DNA from: Lepeophtheirus salmonis
Lineage: Eukaryota > Arthropoda > Copepoda > Siphonostomatoida > Caligidae
Assembly (NCBI RefSeq): GCF_016086655.4
Contig: NC_052144.2
Coordinates: 33,883,896 to 33,947,895, forward strand
Length of the DNA stretch: 64,000 nt
Direction of reading: 5' to 3'
The notes under the pieces are model-generated. The model had not been told where the DNA came from, did not search any database, and was given only the letters and a program-made list of their open reading frames with translations. The translations under genes were made by a program, and so were the position numbers. This document shows positions 46,885 to 57,453 of the stretch, piece by piece; the stretch's first letter is position 1; each line of letters opens with the position of its first letter.

Positions 46885-47871
46885 TAACAGCAACTGATTG
46901 TATTTCACAGGAAACTTTATAATCTTGCCTTTAGAATGGGAAACACTCACCCCACTATTTCTTCTACACCTTGATTGGCAGGCATGATAAAACAAAAGGA
47001 TTGAATGTTGCTGGACCCTGTATATACATATTAGAATGAGGTCACTGATGAATGTCATCACCAACCTCTCCTCCCTAGGGTCCTTTCACCCCTCTTCCTC
47101 CATACAACTAAGGAATCTCCTCTTAAATCTTAAGAGTGAGACATTTATTATTGTTTTTTTTCTTATTTTATTATCATCATTTTCTTACTCCCCAAAATGT
47201 GAAATTTATTACATATACATCCTTAAGATATTTTCTACTATGTGGAAAGAAGGAGGAATAAAAGATAATGATTTCTCTACATAAATTTCTTCCCTAAACT
47301 CATGAGGAGGAAGAAGAAGAAGTGATTAACCGAAAGTTAGGAACGCCACAAGTTAATTTGTTCAAATAAATATAGTGACACCAGAGAAAAATAAATAAAT
47401 AAAACTTGGAGCATTATCCAAAAGGAAAAGGGGAACTTAGAGATAGACAAACAGAGAGATACAGAAAAAGGAACAGAGTGGAAGACACTGTTGCCTTCTA
47501 CACAAATACAAATACATGTAAATGAACTTCTTTAATTTGTTATCCAAATCGTCCATTAAAATGCAACTATGGCAACCTCTGAAATGAGAGAGGGGGTGGG
47601 ATTGGTTAGGAAGCTAAGCATACAAAAATGCAAAGGTTTTAAATAGAGAGCAATGGATGGAAGAGGAGCACTGGAATCAGTTTATATGTGAAGAATATTA
47701 ATATTGACGTATTCATCGTAATCACGCAACTTTTCATTCTTAGACTTTTTCTAAAAGTGGGGGGAAGGGGCTAAGGAGTGGATCTCACCCCTATTAAAAG
47801 TTATTTTAATAATTAGCCGTGGGAAGGATTGTGAAAGTAGATAAAAATATTGTACAAGATACATCATGATC
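46885..47871. other. non-coding, no gene supported
   Basis: Short unrecognised open frames and purine-rich stretches only. Confidence 0.4.
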
Positions 47872-47873
47872 TA

Positions 47874-48376
47874 ACAGGATGGTTTGACAAATTTTCGACC
47901 TCAACGTGAAAATGAAAGTACTCGTAAATGTGGCTAGTCACAGCTTTTTAGCATCTATTGAAAGTTACTCAACAAAGTTTCAGTGATTTTAGAGGCGCAG
48001 TTCTAATGTAACAGTCGATAAGGTGAGCGGATACGAGTGTTTTTGTGACAATGGACAAAATCGAGTATGGAGCTGTCATTAAATATTTGTTTTTGAAAGT
48101 GTAACATTGTAATAGATTCAAACAATAACAGACATATAAAGGCTTTTTATACAAATTGGACTAATTCAGCAAAAAAAAAAAAAAAAAAAAAAGTATCTCG
48201 TGAACAATTATTTTACAGAAAAAACAATCCAAGCAGTATTTGGACGGATTACAGAGATGGGAGCATCGCTTGGAGAAGTGTGTGTAGTTACGAGGAGACT
48301 ATGTTGTTCAAAAATAAAAATTTAGAAAGAAAGACTTGTGTCTTTGTTAGGTCGGAAACTCCTTAGACAACCCTCG
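47874..48376 (+). mobile_element. mariner-derived MITE (family B), copy 3
   Basis: TA (47872-47873) precedes ACAGGATGGTTTGACAAATT then TTCGACC. The reverse-complemented right end is CGAGGGTTGTCTAAGGAGTT then TCCGACC, followed by TA (48377-48378). ATG 48051 opens MDKIEYGAVIKYLFLK, the mariner transposase N-terminus. About 200 nt later comes the C-terminus D-G-L-Q-R-W-E-H-R-L-E-K-C-V and L-R-G-D-Y-V. Everything between is deleted and replaced by AT-rich text with an A-run (about 48167-48191). Confidence 0.78.
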
Positions 48377-48381
48377 TATAT

Positions 48382-49861
48382 AAGGGGGTAACATCCAATG
48401 TTATTTGAACAAGGAGTGTTAAGGAACAAGAATATTGTAAGGCAAACACAGCAGATTTATTTAATAACTCGTTGCAGTTACGTCATTAGGGGCATTTGTT
48501 TGGGTAAATGCAATACTTAAAAAATAAGAAATGTAGTCTTTAATAATGCGTTGGCCATTGATTATTTATTTATTAATGCTGTATTTAGATTTATCCGTAA
48601 TTCCCTCTGATTATATTCCTGTATGGTGGATCCCAATGACGTCATTCGTTATGGTAGTAAATTTTCAATGAGAACTGAAAACAGTTGCTGACTAACTTTA
48701 TTATAGTAAGATTGAGTAACATTTATTCTTGTAATGTCAAAGATGGAAATGGTGTGGGTCTATCTACAAGAGATGTTTTTTTAAGGTAGTGGTTCTCCTC
48801 CATCTATACGACACGAGTTCCCTCAAAGTCATAATTTGAGTATATGTAGTTTTGTCCTTTTTTCGGTGGTACACATAGTAAATGGTTTCAGAGGCTCTAT
48901 TGGAAGCCCCAGTGACAAATGTTTAACTAATGGAGAGGAACTTATTAAAACCCCTTTTAACAGATTTTTTTCCTTCTAAATAATCAGAGATGAATCAAAG
49001 TTTAGCAACTTTTGATTTGTCTCCCCTTCTCCTCAACATAAGAAGAAGAAGTCAACACACCCTCTCCGGTTTTTGATGTTACATTTGATGTACTCGTGGG
49101 AAATTTTCACTTCTAGAAGAGGGCTGGGGAATGAAAAGAAGAAGAAGAATATAATCTAATTTTAAATAGATTGAATTAAATGGATGGAAAGTAGAGGAAT
49201 ATATAAAAGGGGTCGTTTCTAGCGCCACGGGTGATGGTTTATAAGTGAGGAGTGTAGTGAATAAAAAAAATAATTTAGAGGGTTTATTTACTTCGACGAG
49301 AAGGGAAAGAAAAAAGCCATGAGGGACAGAATTTTTATTATGGTTATTTTCATAACTTTTACATTATTATTTCTTAAATGTAGTGATGTATTTTGTTAAG
49401 GATTCGGATTCAATTACAAGTAAATAGTTTAATTATCCAATTTGAGGATGTTGATTAGAAATTGATGTTTGTTTTACAAAATTAAATACATTCATTAAGG
49501 TTTTCTCCAAAGGTTCTAGGGATCCTATTTTTTTTTTTTTTTTTTTTAAGTTTTGTTTAATTGGTCCAATGTACTGATCATCCTGACAATATGAAGAAGA
49601 GTAGTTTAGCTGCCATGACGTTTGATTGGATTGGCCTCGATCAACTATGCAAAGAAGGAAACAAGGACTTACAATTATAACTCTCCAACAAATAATCAGT
49701 GTGACACTTCGCCTTTCACGAACTAGTGATTACTGTATATCTATATGTTATTTCTTCCAGAATAATGATAACAGCCTGATGGGGAAACACTATTCATGTT
49801 GCAACTACCAAAAGTATCCCCTCTTCCATTATCATATTTTTTCATCTATCACGATTACTCA
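48382..49861. other. non-coding, no gene supported
   Basis: A T-run lies at about 49529-49547. The forward 86-codon frame at 49626-49886 has no domain and runs into the SINE, so it is not called. Confidence 0.4.
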
Positions 49862-49962
49862 GTTTGACCTAGGAATTGCATTTTAAGTCCATACACATAA
49901 TGTAGTTTTCTTTCTCTAGAAGTGACCCTGAATCGACCCTAGGAATATTGAGTTGAAGAGAG
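49862..49962 (-). repeat. tRNA-derived SINE, copy 2
   Basis: Aligns with 42985-43085 on the same strand: forward GTTTGACCTAGGAATTGCAT, TTTAAGTCCATAC, TTCTCTAGAAGTGACC, ATTGAGTTGAAGAG. Its B-box position (reverse strand GGGTCGATTCAGGG, 49926-49939) is closer to the consensus GGTTCGANTC than copy 1. The A-box half of the head is lost. Confidence 0.65.
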
Positions 49963-50682
49963 TAACTAATTAATAATGAAATACTTGCTGAAATAGGGTT
50001 AATACTCTTTGACAAATATTAATATAAGTTAAATGGCTTTATACTGAACCTAGCTAATTGATTCATATTTGATGATAGATAATGTTAAACGGACTGGTAT
50101 TTTTTTTTTGGACTGAACCATATAATTTGGGACCAATACAATATTAAAAATGTCATATTTTTTACAGATTTCAACTCGTGATGTCACAGATATTGGGTTA
50201 GTCATGAGAAATCACAAATGACTCTGGATATTATTGAACGTTTTCCTTGATTTTCTTGAAAAAGTGGAGCCGTAAGAAAAAAATAACACGAAAACAACTT
50301 GGGGTATATATATATATACATATTTTTGTCGGACAATTGCAATGAGATGGAAGTTTTTCCGTAATATTTACTGTTGGTCCTATGTGTTTTGTAAATCAAT
50401 TGGTTTAACCGTGAACAAGGCCTGATGTAAAGACAAAAGTTAGTGCCCCAGGAGGATCATGACTAGAATTTCCCGGTTGACAAACTCTGAGGTTTTTTTC
50501 TGGGCACCACTTTTTTTAATACAAAATTAGACACTCTCAGACAAAACGTGTTTTTGAGTTACGTCTTTTTTACTAAATATCATATTTTAAAAAAAGAAGT
50601 TGTCAAACAATGTCATTTACAAAATCAATCTAACTTTTCGACATTTTTGTAGCAAATATATTATTTTTTTCATTATTATCCG

Positions 50683-50943
50683 TTAACTCCTGTCCTTATA
50701 AACATACACCCATTTCCAGAGCTGATTTGAAGTACCCGATTCGCACAATATGACCCGTATAAGAACCACGAAAAATTTAGAGAAAGGACACGTGAACTGT
50801 CGTTCACGTCTCACATAAATAATATCAATGTATTTGTTTCCAAAAGGAAAGGATCTTCCATTCGAAACCTTTTCATTTGTCAATTTATCCAACTCATGTC
50901 TCATGGCACAAGTCCACTTCAACCTCTTTTCTAATATGTACAA
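50683..50943 (-). other. unidentified 86-codon open frame
   Basis: Ordinary-looking composition: TCAMRHELDKLTNEKVSNGR, FPFGNKYIDIIYVRRERQF, WKWVYVYKDRS. It opens at a TTG rather than ATG. It lies about 0.7 kb upstream of the inverted gene arm and points the other way. No domain is recognised. It could be an exon, a decayed retroelement piece or chance. Confidence 0.2.
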
Positions 50944-51783
50944 TTAAAAGGGTTGACTGCAGCTAAAAGCTTTTCGTATGCAAAATATGTTTAACCCCAC
51001 GGGAGTGGGCACAAGTTGTTCCCCACTCCTCCTGGGAATGGAGGAGGGTGGGGTTTAATCCCTTTGTTGTCAAAATGGGTTGTAATATTATACATATGTA
51101 TGTATGTTAATGACCTATTTATTTTTGTTTTGTTCCGGAAGGGAATCCTTAAAAGGAAAACATCTCTATTGTTTCAACTTACTTAACATTCAAAAATTAT
51201 TCATTTTTAAATCTCATATGTGTAATCAGAAAAATGAAGAAAAAGAAAAAAAGATGAAATGTCACGATTTGAAATAATTATCGAATAATGGAATTTTATA
51301 TTTATGTTATGGTTTTATAAATGGATTTGAGGTGCACGAGGCAGATTTCCTACGTGAGGTTCATTACCCATTAGGAAATATTTTTATGCCTTTTTCATAT
51401 TTATGATGGTGTTTCTCCGTCTTCTTGAATTTGATTGCAAAAGAAAAGACTTGGGACATAAAGATCTTGAAATTGAATTGGTCGTATTGCCTTCATATAT
51501 CTGTAGGTACTTTGTTCAACAAATGCTCTGTTTTTAAATTCTTCTTGTAAGTGGTCTTCCCATATTTCCGTTAGATATTACACATAAATCATAGAATCAA
51601 TTTGTGAAAAAAAATATTTGCTTCACATGTAACTTCATACTTAGACATGTGAAGAGTATGATATTAAATGTCAATTCCTACAGATAATTGAATACAAGCC
51701 AAGTAGTAAAGAGGTAAGAAAAATACCTTTACAAGAGCTCATTAATCTCTTTGTCTGCCAAAGTAAAAATCAAAATTGAACAC

Positions 51784-51822
51784 TATATAAACCCTGTGAA
51801 TTGAGAATCGGAATCATCAGTC
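51784..51822 (+). promoter_or_regulatory. core promoter of first gene copy (TATA + initiator)
   Basis: TATATAAA at 51784-51791 and an arthropod-type initiator TCAGTC at 51817-51822. The spacing of about 33 nt from TATAAA to the initiator A fits a focused pol II promoter. The predicted 5' UTR is about 54 nt. The same elements are conserved in the second copy. Confidence 0.7.
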
Positions 51823-51872
51823 TAGAATCATCTGTCAAAGAAGAAAGCAAAAGTAGTCATTTGAGAAGAACC

Positions 51873-52638
51873 ATGAAGTGCTTTGTAAGTTAAATTGATT
51901 TCATATGTTTGTAAATATATTTATTAATAATGACTTGAATTTTTAAACACTTACACAAATTAGGCTCTACTCGCTCTAACCCTAGTGACCATTGCATCTG
52001 GAGCCCCAGACGCAGAAGAGAATAATGCTTTAAGCAAACGCTCTGCTGAACCATACTATGGTGGTCATGGAGGCTATGGTGGACACGGCGGCTATGGCAG
52101 CTATGGAGGATATGGCGGTTATGGAAGCTATGGCGGACATGGACTCTACAAGAGGTCTGCTGAACCTTACTATGGTGGTGGGTATGGACATGGGGGACAC
52201 TCTGCTGGCTATGGACAAAGTTATGGTCATAGTTATGGACACACTCATGGCCATTCCCATGGCGGATATAACGGTGGACATCATGGAGGACACTTTGGAG
52301 GTATCTACAAGAGATCTGCTGAACCTTACTATGGAGGCTATGGACATGGAGGACACTCTGCTGGCTATGGACAAAGTTATGGTTCCAGCTATGGACACTC
52401 TCTTGGTGGGCATGGCGGTTATGGCAGCTATGGGGGACATGGCGGTTACGGCAGCTATGGTGGACATGGACTCTACAAGAGGTCTGCTGAGCCTTACTAT
52501 GGAGGCTATGGTGGTGGCTATGGACATGGAGGGCACTCTGCTGGCTATGGACAAAGTTACGGTAGTAGCTATGGACACTCCCATGGACATTCTAATGGAG
52601 GACATTACGGGGGACATCATGGAGGCTATGGATACTAG
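51873..52638 (+). CDS. secreted Gly/Tyr/His-rich multi-peptide precursor, copy 1 (228 aa, two exons)
   Basis: Exon 1 is 51873-51884 (M-K-C-F), followed by a phase-0 GTAAGT...TTAG intron (51885-51963), then exon 2 at 51964-52638. This start is chosen because it completes a signal peptide, MKCFALLALTLVTIASGA, that exon 2 alone lacks. Residues 19-30 (PDAEENNALSKR) form an acidic spacer ending in a Lys-Arg site. Four units follow at 31-68, 69-121, 122-177 and 178-228. Each opens SAEPYYGG, and the first three end in (L/I)Y-KR. The units are built of GYG, GGHGG, SYGH and HSAGYGQSYG repeats. There is no Cys after the signal, and no Gly precedes KR, so C-terminal amidation is not predicted. The layout is that of a convertase-processed precursor. 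Comparable Gly/Tyr-rich secreted proteins include nematode neuropeptide-like/antimicrobial and arthropod cuticular proteins. Which role applies is unknown. The sense +1 and the antisense frames are also open but are by-products of the repeats. Confidence 0.88.
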
Positions 52639-52720
52639 GCTACCAAAACAAATATTCTGCTCTCTTTGTTTTCATACATATCTGTATAATATTTTTTTAT
52701 TTTTCTCTGATGAAATGTGA

Positions 52721-52726
52721 AATAAA
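52721..52726 (+). terminator. polyadenylation signal of first copy
   Basis: AATAAA 83 nt after the stop codon. It is conserved in the second copy. The duplicated homology ends about 60 nt beyond it, consistent with the cleavage site lying within the arm. Confidence 0.75.
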
Positions 52727-52787
52727 GAAACAATCTCTTTATGAGTTTCAAAGGAATATTATGTTTTTAATCTTTTCTGAGTTTATA

Positions 52788-54589
52788 AGTCCAGTGAGTT
52801 TATTACTCCTTAATCTACAGGATGATTCATGGGTATTGGTAGGAACCTTTGCGTCTCTTATCAGCCATTCTATTCAATTAACAATAAGAAATGCAAAAGA
52901 TTGTAGGTCCTACCTCAGAAGATAGTCATATACAGATGAAGAGCAGGAATTATAAGTTTTTCTTTTTACTTCCAGAAGATCCCCCTTCACTAGTTTATAT
53001 CTATTATTTTCTCTTAAATACGAACAACATTTTCTTCTTTCTATATTATTATTTTTATTATTGTAGATCCATCTGAAAATAAAAGTGTATAAATAAATAT
53101 TAGGGATGAGGTGAGTCTCTTGTCTGAGAAATATTCAAACTTTCAAAAAGTATATCAAAACGTAGCTGATGGGTCTACTAAATTAAAATAAAGAGTGAGG
53201 GTTTGGATTTCGTCAAACTCCATTCCATGTCTACTTATAACAACAACAACGAGAACGATATCAGCAGCACAGCCTAGCATGATGATGTTCCAGAGGAAAA
53301 ATAGTGTAAGGAATGAAGAAGAAAAATCCATGTATAAAAACTTTACTCTGCTTCATTAGAGCTCTATTCAAAAAATATAGAGGGAAAATAAAAATCTCGA
53401 CAGATAGACGCATGCTTAATAGTATGGAGTCACACATATGACGATGTATGTTCGAGAATTTTTATTACGTCAGAAAAAAACAAAAAAAACTCTAAAAGAT
53501 TAATTTTTGTAGGGGGTAGTCACTAGTCAGACTTGGGAATGATAAAATGGACATAAAAACCCCTCTAATATGTATGAATGAGAGCAAACAAAATACAAAT
53601 CAATTACCACTCATCTATTTTGAGTGACTAGCATCAATCTGGGGAGAGGGCGTTGAAGAAGTTGTGACATTTTGAGTTCGGAGTAATGGATCATAATTTA
53701 TATCATTCTAATGTGATCATAAGATTGTACATTAGTTGTCCATAACCTCTAAGAAGACGATTTTCTTACTGCCAAATACATTCGTCGTTGTTCCATCGCA
53801 AGTATAGATTTACTAGGATGTACCCTTATTATATATTTTAATTCTAATTATTTTATTAATACATACTAAGGCAAACTCACAAATTCTCTTCTTAATTCCC
53901 TTTTTTTAATTCGTATGTAATATATTTTAATTTTCTTGGATTTTTAATTTGTTTGGTGGATTGCCGAATTTACAACCCAGACTTTAAACAAAAGTTTGGA
54001 ATCTTGGTTTTTTGAAAAAACCTTCTTACTAGCGAAAAAACAAACCTGCCAGATCCCAGGAATTTGAACCAACCAGCATGAAAAATGACCTTAGGTCTAT
54101 AACTCAGAAGTCTAAACAACTTTTATTCTACGTTTAAGGCCTGTATCTGTCTCCCTTTGTGAAATAAATACCTTGGTTATGCGTTTATATTAGCGTACAT
54201 ACTTACAACAACTATAATATTATATATTAGTGGATATATATTAGTTTTATGATACATTTGGCAACATTGTCATAGTCAGGGACATTGGAATGGAAGGATT
54301 TGAGCTCTGTCCATCGGGAAAAATTGGATACCAAACAGGTGACAATTTGATCTACGGGGATATGAAAAAGACTTCAGAACATTTTCAATCGATTTTTTGA
54401 TAAGTTTAGTGGGTTTGATTAAAAAGTTTAAAGCTTAGCTTCTCCGCTTTCATTTGATATATATTGAAAATAAACAAAAAGAAGACAGATAATCACAATT
54501 AATGAAAAATAGTGGGAATGAGAATTGGTTTTCTAGTCCGCAAGACCAAGATTTTTTCCCATTGAGTCTACAATCCCTAGCATCATCAG
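52788..54589. other. spacer between the gene copies, left part
   Basis: Non-coding AT-rich DNA. The open frames at 52710-53076 include the 3' UTR and low-complexity sequence and are not called. Confidence 0.45.
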
Positions 54590-54945
54590 TGAGGCCGGAT
54601 GTTGTTGACAGTCCTGATGTTGCTGCTGTTACTATCAAAGCAAACTACCAGGTCATTTGGCTTGATGTAGACAGGATCCACAATGAATGTCTCTTAATCA
54701 GAAGAAAGATAATTTAGTCAATAAAAAATCACTCACTGACGAAGTTTTTGTTCTGGCTGTAAAAAGAAAGGTCTCTCAATCATCTTGAGCGACTTTCTAC
54801 CAACCTTTTAGGCTGCCTTACCAACGTGGACCAGTCCACCTTCTTCGTCTTTGCTTTCTGCTTTAAGCGGTTCTTATAAAAGGCCTTCCTTACCTATTTG
54901 TGCTGGAACTGGGTTAGTCTACCACTCTTAGGCCTGCCCTTAAGG
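54590..54945 (-). pseudogene. Tc1/mariner transposase relic (family G) in the spacer
   Basis: On the reverse strand, across several frames: G-R-P-K-S-G-R-L-T near 54935, VRKAFYKNRLKQKAKTKKVD, a KRLVESRSR/MIERPF region, then ETFIVDPVYIKPNDLVVCFD and SNSSNIRTVN. This is the order linker, second DNA-binding domain, then the stretch just after the first catalytic Asp (normally SDEKTF.VDPVYN..ND). The D itself falls in a degraded part. The downstream catalytic region is not recognisable. Similar text occurs at 58285-58815. Confidence 0.65.
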
Positions 54946-54970
54946 GGTTTTTTTCAACTGCCAAACGATT

Positions 54971-56264
54971 TTTGAGTCCACATATAGTATATTAACTGAC
55001 TTTTACTGGTGTTGGTGCGGACGCATGCGCTAATGTTAGTATTTTTTTCTACCATTGTGATTATTTTGCTTGCCTTGTTTATGATCACTATGTTGATTCA
55101 AATCAAGCCTAAACTTTCAGTTAAGTCATTAGAACTCCAAAGTGGCAACTTCAAAAGAGCTGAAATCTTTGCATGGCGGATTATGATCTCCCAAAGATGG
55201 AATATAATCATTTTTTGAACAGTAATTTGTCTTAATATATGCAAAAAACATGTATATAAATTTGTTTAACCAGTCACATCCAGCTTAACAGTCAAGGGAC
55301 TCAGAATTTAATGGCGACCCAGTAAATTGATTTAAAATAAAATAATTAAGTTGTGGAACGCACCTGTTAGCTTAAGTATACTCCTTAGCAACGTTTTTTT
55401 TTTCTTCTCGCAAAATGTCACTTTTTACGTTTATTAAATAATATTATTAAATTAATTTCATCACACGATAGTCTCTCCTACGATACACATGATTAAAGTA
55501 ATTTATTTATCGTGCCTTGTGGGAAATAATCTGTTATTAAAATTACTTTATACCTACAATCTACGTGTAACAAATTATGCGTTGCTCACGTTAAATACAT
55601 ACAAATATATTTCTCTCTTATCTGTTCTTATCTGTTGATTGATTAATATGTGATAAATACTCTCGGCATTAAGCTCCATATTTTCGTATTATTAAATGAT
55701 GTTGTATATGTATGTAAACGACTCAACTCAGTACTGACAAAGATCGACCTTGTCCTCCTCTTTTCGGGAGACTTTATGCGATTCCTTTTCCCCTTTCCTG
55801 TGCACTTATAGTGATTCCCTCTATGCTCTTTTTTGTGGTTTTGGGATAATTCAAGATTGCTTCACTAATATCTCTTCATCTCAAGTTAAGTACTTAGATT
55901 ATGTCTGACTTTGGAGTTACTTTTTTGACTGCAGTAGGACTCTTGTATGCCAAACTCCCTATGAATTACTTCAAAAATTAATACACTTGGATAAATCTTT
56001 CCCTGGTTGGGGTGAGTGGGGGTGAGTCATGGTGTATCTAAAATACGCACAAATAGGAATATATATATCAACTGCATTAACATATGAATTGATTCTTTTT
56101 AAAGCTTTTATGTGTGTAAAGTTTGAGGTTATGTGGAGGAGTATTGATGTATCCGGAAACCAAATTTTAGAGTTGGTGCATTAATAGTCCCATTCCAAAA
56201 TAAAATTCATAAAGACAACCTCCATTATACGCCATAATAATTATCCAAAATTTCAAAATTGGGG
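54971..56264. other. spacer between the gene copies, right part
   Basis: No gene is supported. The forward frame at 55009-55218 has a hydrophobic N-terminus (VFFSTIVIILLALFMITMLI) but no recognised family. Confidence 0.35.
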
Positions 56265-56328
56265 CATTATTAACTCAGAAAAGATTAAAAACATAATATT
56301 CCTTTGAAACTCATAAAGAGATTGTTTC

Positions 56329-56334
56329 TTTATT
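56329..56334 (-). terminator. polyadenylation signal of second copy
   Basis: TTTATT on the plus strand (AATAAA on the coding strand), 83 nt after the stop codon as in copy 1. Confidence 0.75.
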
Positions 56335-56416
56335 TCACATTTCATCAGAGAAAAATAAAAAAATATTATACAGATATGTATGAAAACAAAGAGAGCGGAA
56401 TATTTGTTTTGGTAGC

Positions 56417-57245
56417 CTAGTATCCATAGCCTCCATGATGTCCCCCGTAATGTCCTCCATTAGAATGTCCATGGGAGTGTCCATAGCTACTACCGTAACT
56501 TTGTCCATAGCCAGCAGAGTGCCCTCCATGTCCATAGCCAGCAGAGTGCCCTCCATGTCCATAGCCACCACCATAGCCTCCATAGTAAGGCTCAGCAGAC
56601 CTCTTGTAGAGTCCATGTCCACCATAGCTGCCGTAACCGCCATGTCCCCCATAGCTGCCATAACCGCCATGCCCACCAAGAGAGTGTCCATAGTTGGAAC
56701 CATAACTTTGTCCATAGCCAGCAGAGTGTCCTCCATGTCCATAGCCTCCATAGTAAGGTTCAGCAGATCTCTTGTAGAGACCTCCAAAGTGTCCTCCATG
56801 ATGTCCACCGTTATATCCGCCATGGGAATGGCCATGAGTGTGTCCATAACTATGACCATAACTTTGTCCATAGCCAGCAGAGTGTCCCCCATGTCCATAC
56901 CCACCACCGTAGTAAGGTTCAGCAGACCTCTTGTAGAGTCCATGTCCGCCATAGCTTCCATAACCGCCATATCCTCCATAGCTGCCATAGCCGCCGTGTC
57001 CACCATAGCCTCCATGACCACCATAGCCTCCGTGACCACCATAGCCTCCATGACCACCATAGTATGGTTCAGCAGAGCGTTTGCTTAAAGCATTATTCTC
57101 TTCTGCGTCTGGGGCTCCAGATGCAATGGTCACTAGGGTTAGAGCGAGTAGAGCCTAATTTGTGTAAGTGTTTAAAAATTCAAGTCATTATTAATAAATA
57201 TATATACAAACATATGAAATCAATTTAACTTACAAAGCACTTCAT
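56417..57245 (-). CDS. secreted Gly/Tyr/His-rich multi-peptide precursor, copy 2 (249 aa, two exons)
   Basis: Exon 1 is 57234-57245 (M-K-C-F), the intron is 57155-57233 (79 nt), and exon 2 is 56417-57154. Signal peptide and acidic spacer are identical to copy 1. The four SAEPYYGG units are at residues 31-80, 81-133, 134-189 and 190-249. The first unit has two extra GGHGGY hexapeptides and the fourth has an extra GHGGHSAGY nonapeptide. Other differences seen are I to L before the second internal KR and S to N in unit 3. All Lys-Arg sites are kept, so both copies are predicted to yield the same number of peptides. It faces copy 1 (convergent transcription), with about 3.7 kb between the two stop codons. 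Intact frame, promoter and polyA signal suggest it is functional. Function is not known. Confidence 0.88.
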
Positions 57246-57295
57246 GGTTCTTCTCAAATGACTACTTTTGCTTTCTTCTTTGACAGATGATTCTA

Positions 57296-57334
57296 GACTG
57301 ATGATTCCGATTCTCAATTCACAGGGTTTATATA
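57296..57334 (-). promoter_or_regulatory. core promoter of second gene copy (TATA + initiator)
   Basis: On the coding strand, TATATAAA (57327-57334) and TCAGTC (57296-57301), at the same spacing as in copy 1. Sequence upstream is conserved to about 57453, where similarity ends. Confidence 0.7.
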
Positions 57335-57453
57335 GTGTTCAATTTTGATTTTTACTTTGGCAGACACAGAGATTAATGAGCTCTTGTAAAGGTATTTTTC
57401 TTACCTCTTTACTACTTGGCGTGTATTCAATCATCCGTAGGAATTGACATTTA

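Larger units (their letters stand above)
51665..52787 (+). repeat. left arm of large inverted duplication
   Basis: From TAAATGTCAATTCCTAC to about CTTTTCTGAGTTTATAA, this segment matches the reverse complement of 56265-57453. It includes promoter, intron, coding region and 3' end. About four substitutions were counted in the 210 nt upstream of the ATG, one in the 79-nt intron, and two in-frame length differences in the coding part. Confidence 0.93.
56265..57453 (-). repeat. right arm of large inverted duplication
   Basis: Reverse-complement match to 51665-52787. It is longer by 63 coding bases (36 + 27) from two in-frame repeat expansions, with minor changes elsewhere. Confidence 0.93.

Noticed and set aside
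52030..52620. Antisense 196-codon frame (and its counterpart at 56435-57088) inside the repeat gene
   Set aside because: It is a mirror of the GGN/TAT/CAT repeat codons, has no start context, and its Met/Ser/Ile-rich text is what reverse-complemented Gly-Tyr-His codons give. The sense frame has the signal peptide, splice sites and KR structure.
52058..52720. +1 sense frame of about 220 codons, also present in copy 2
   Set aside because: Same compositional cause. No signal peptide or recognised domain. It overlaps the well-supported frame and runs into the 3' UTR.
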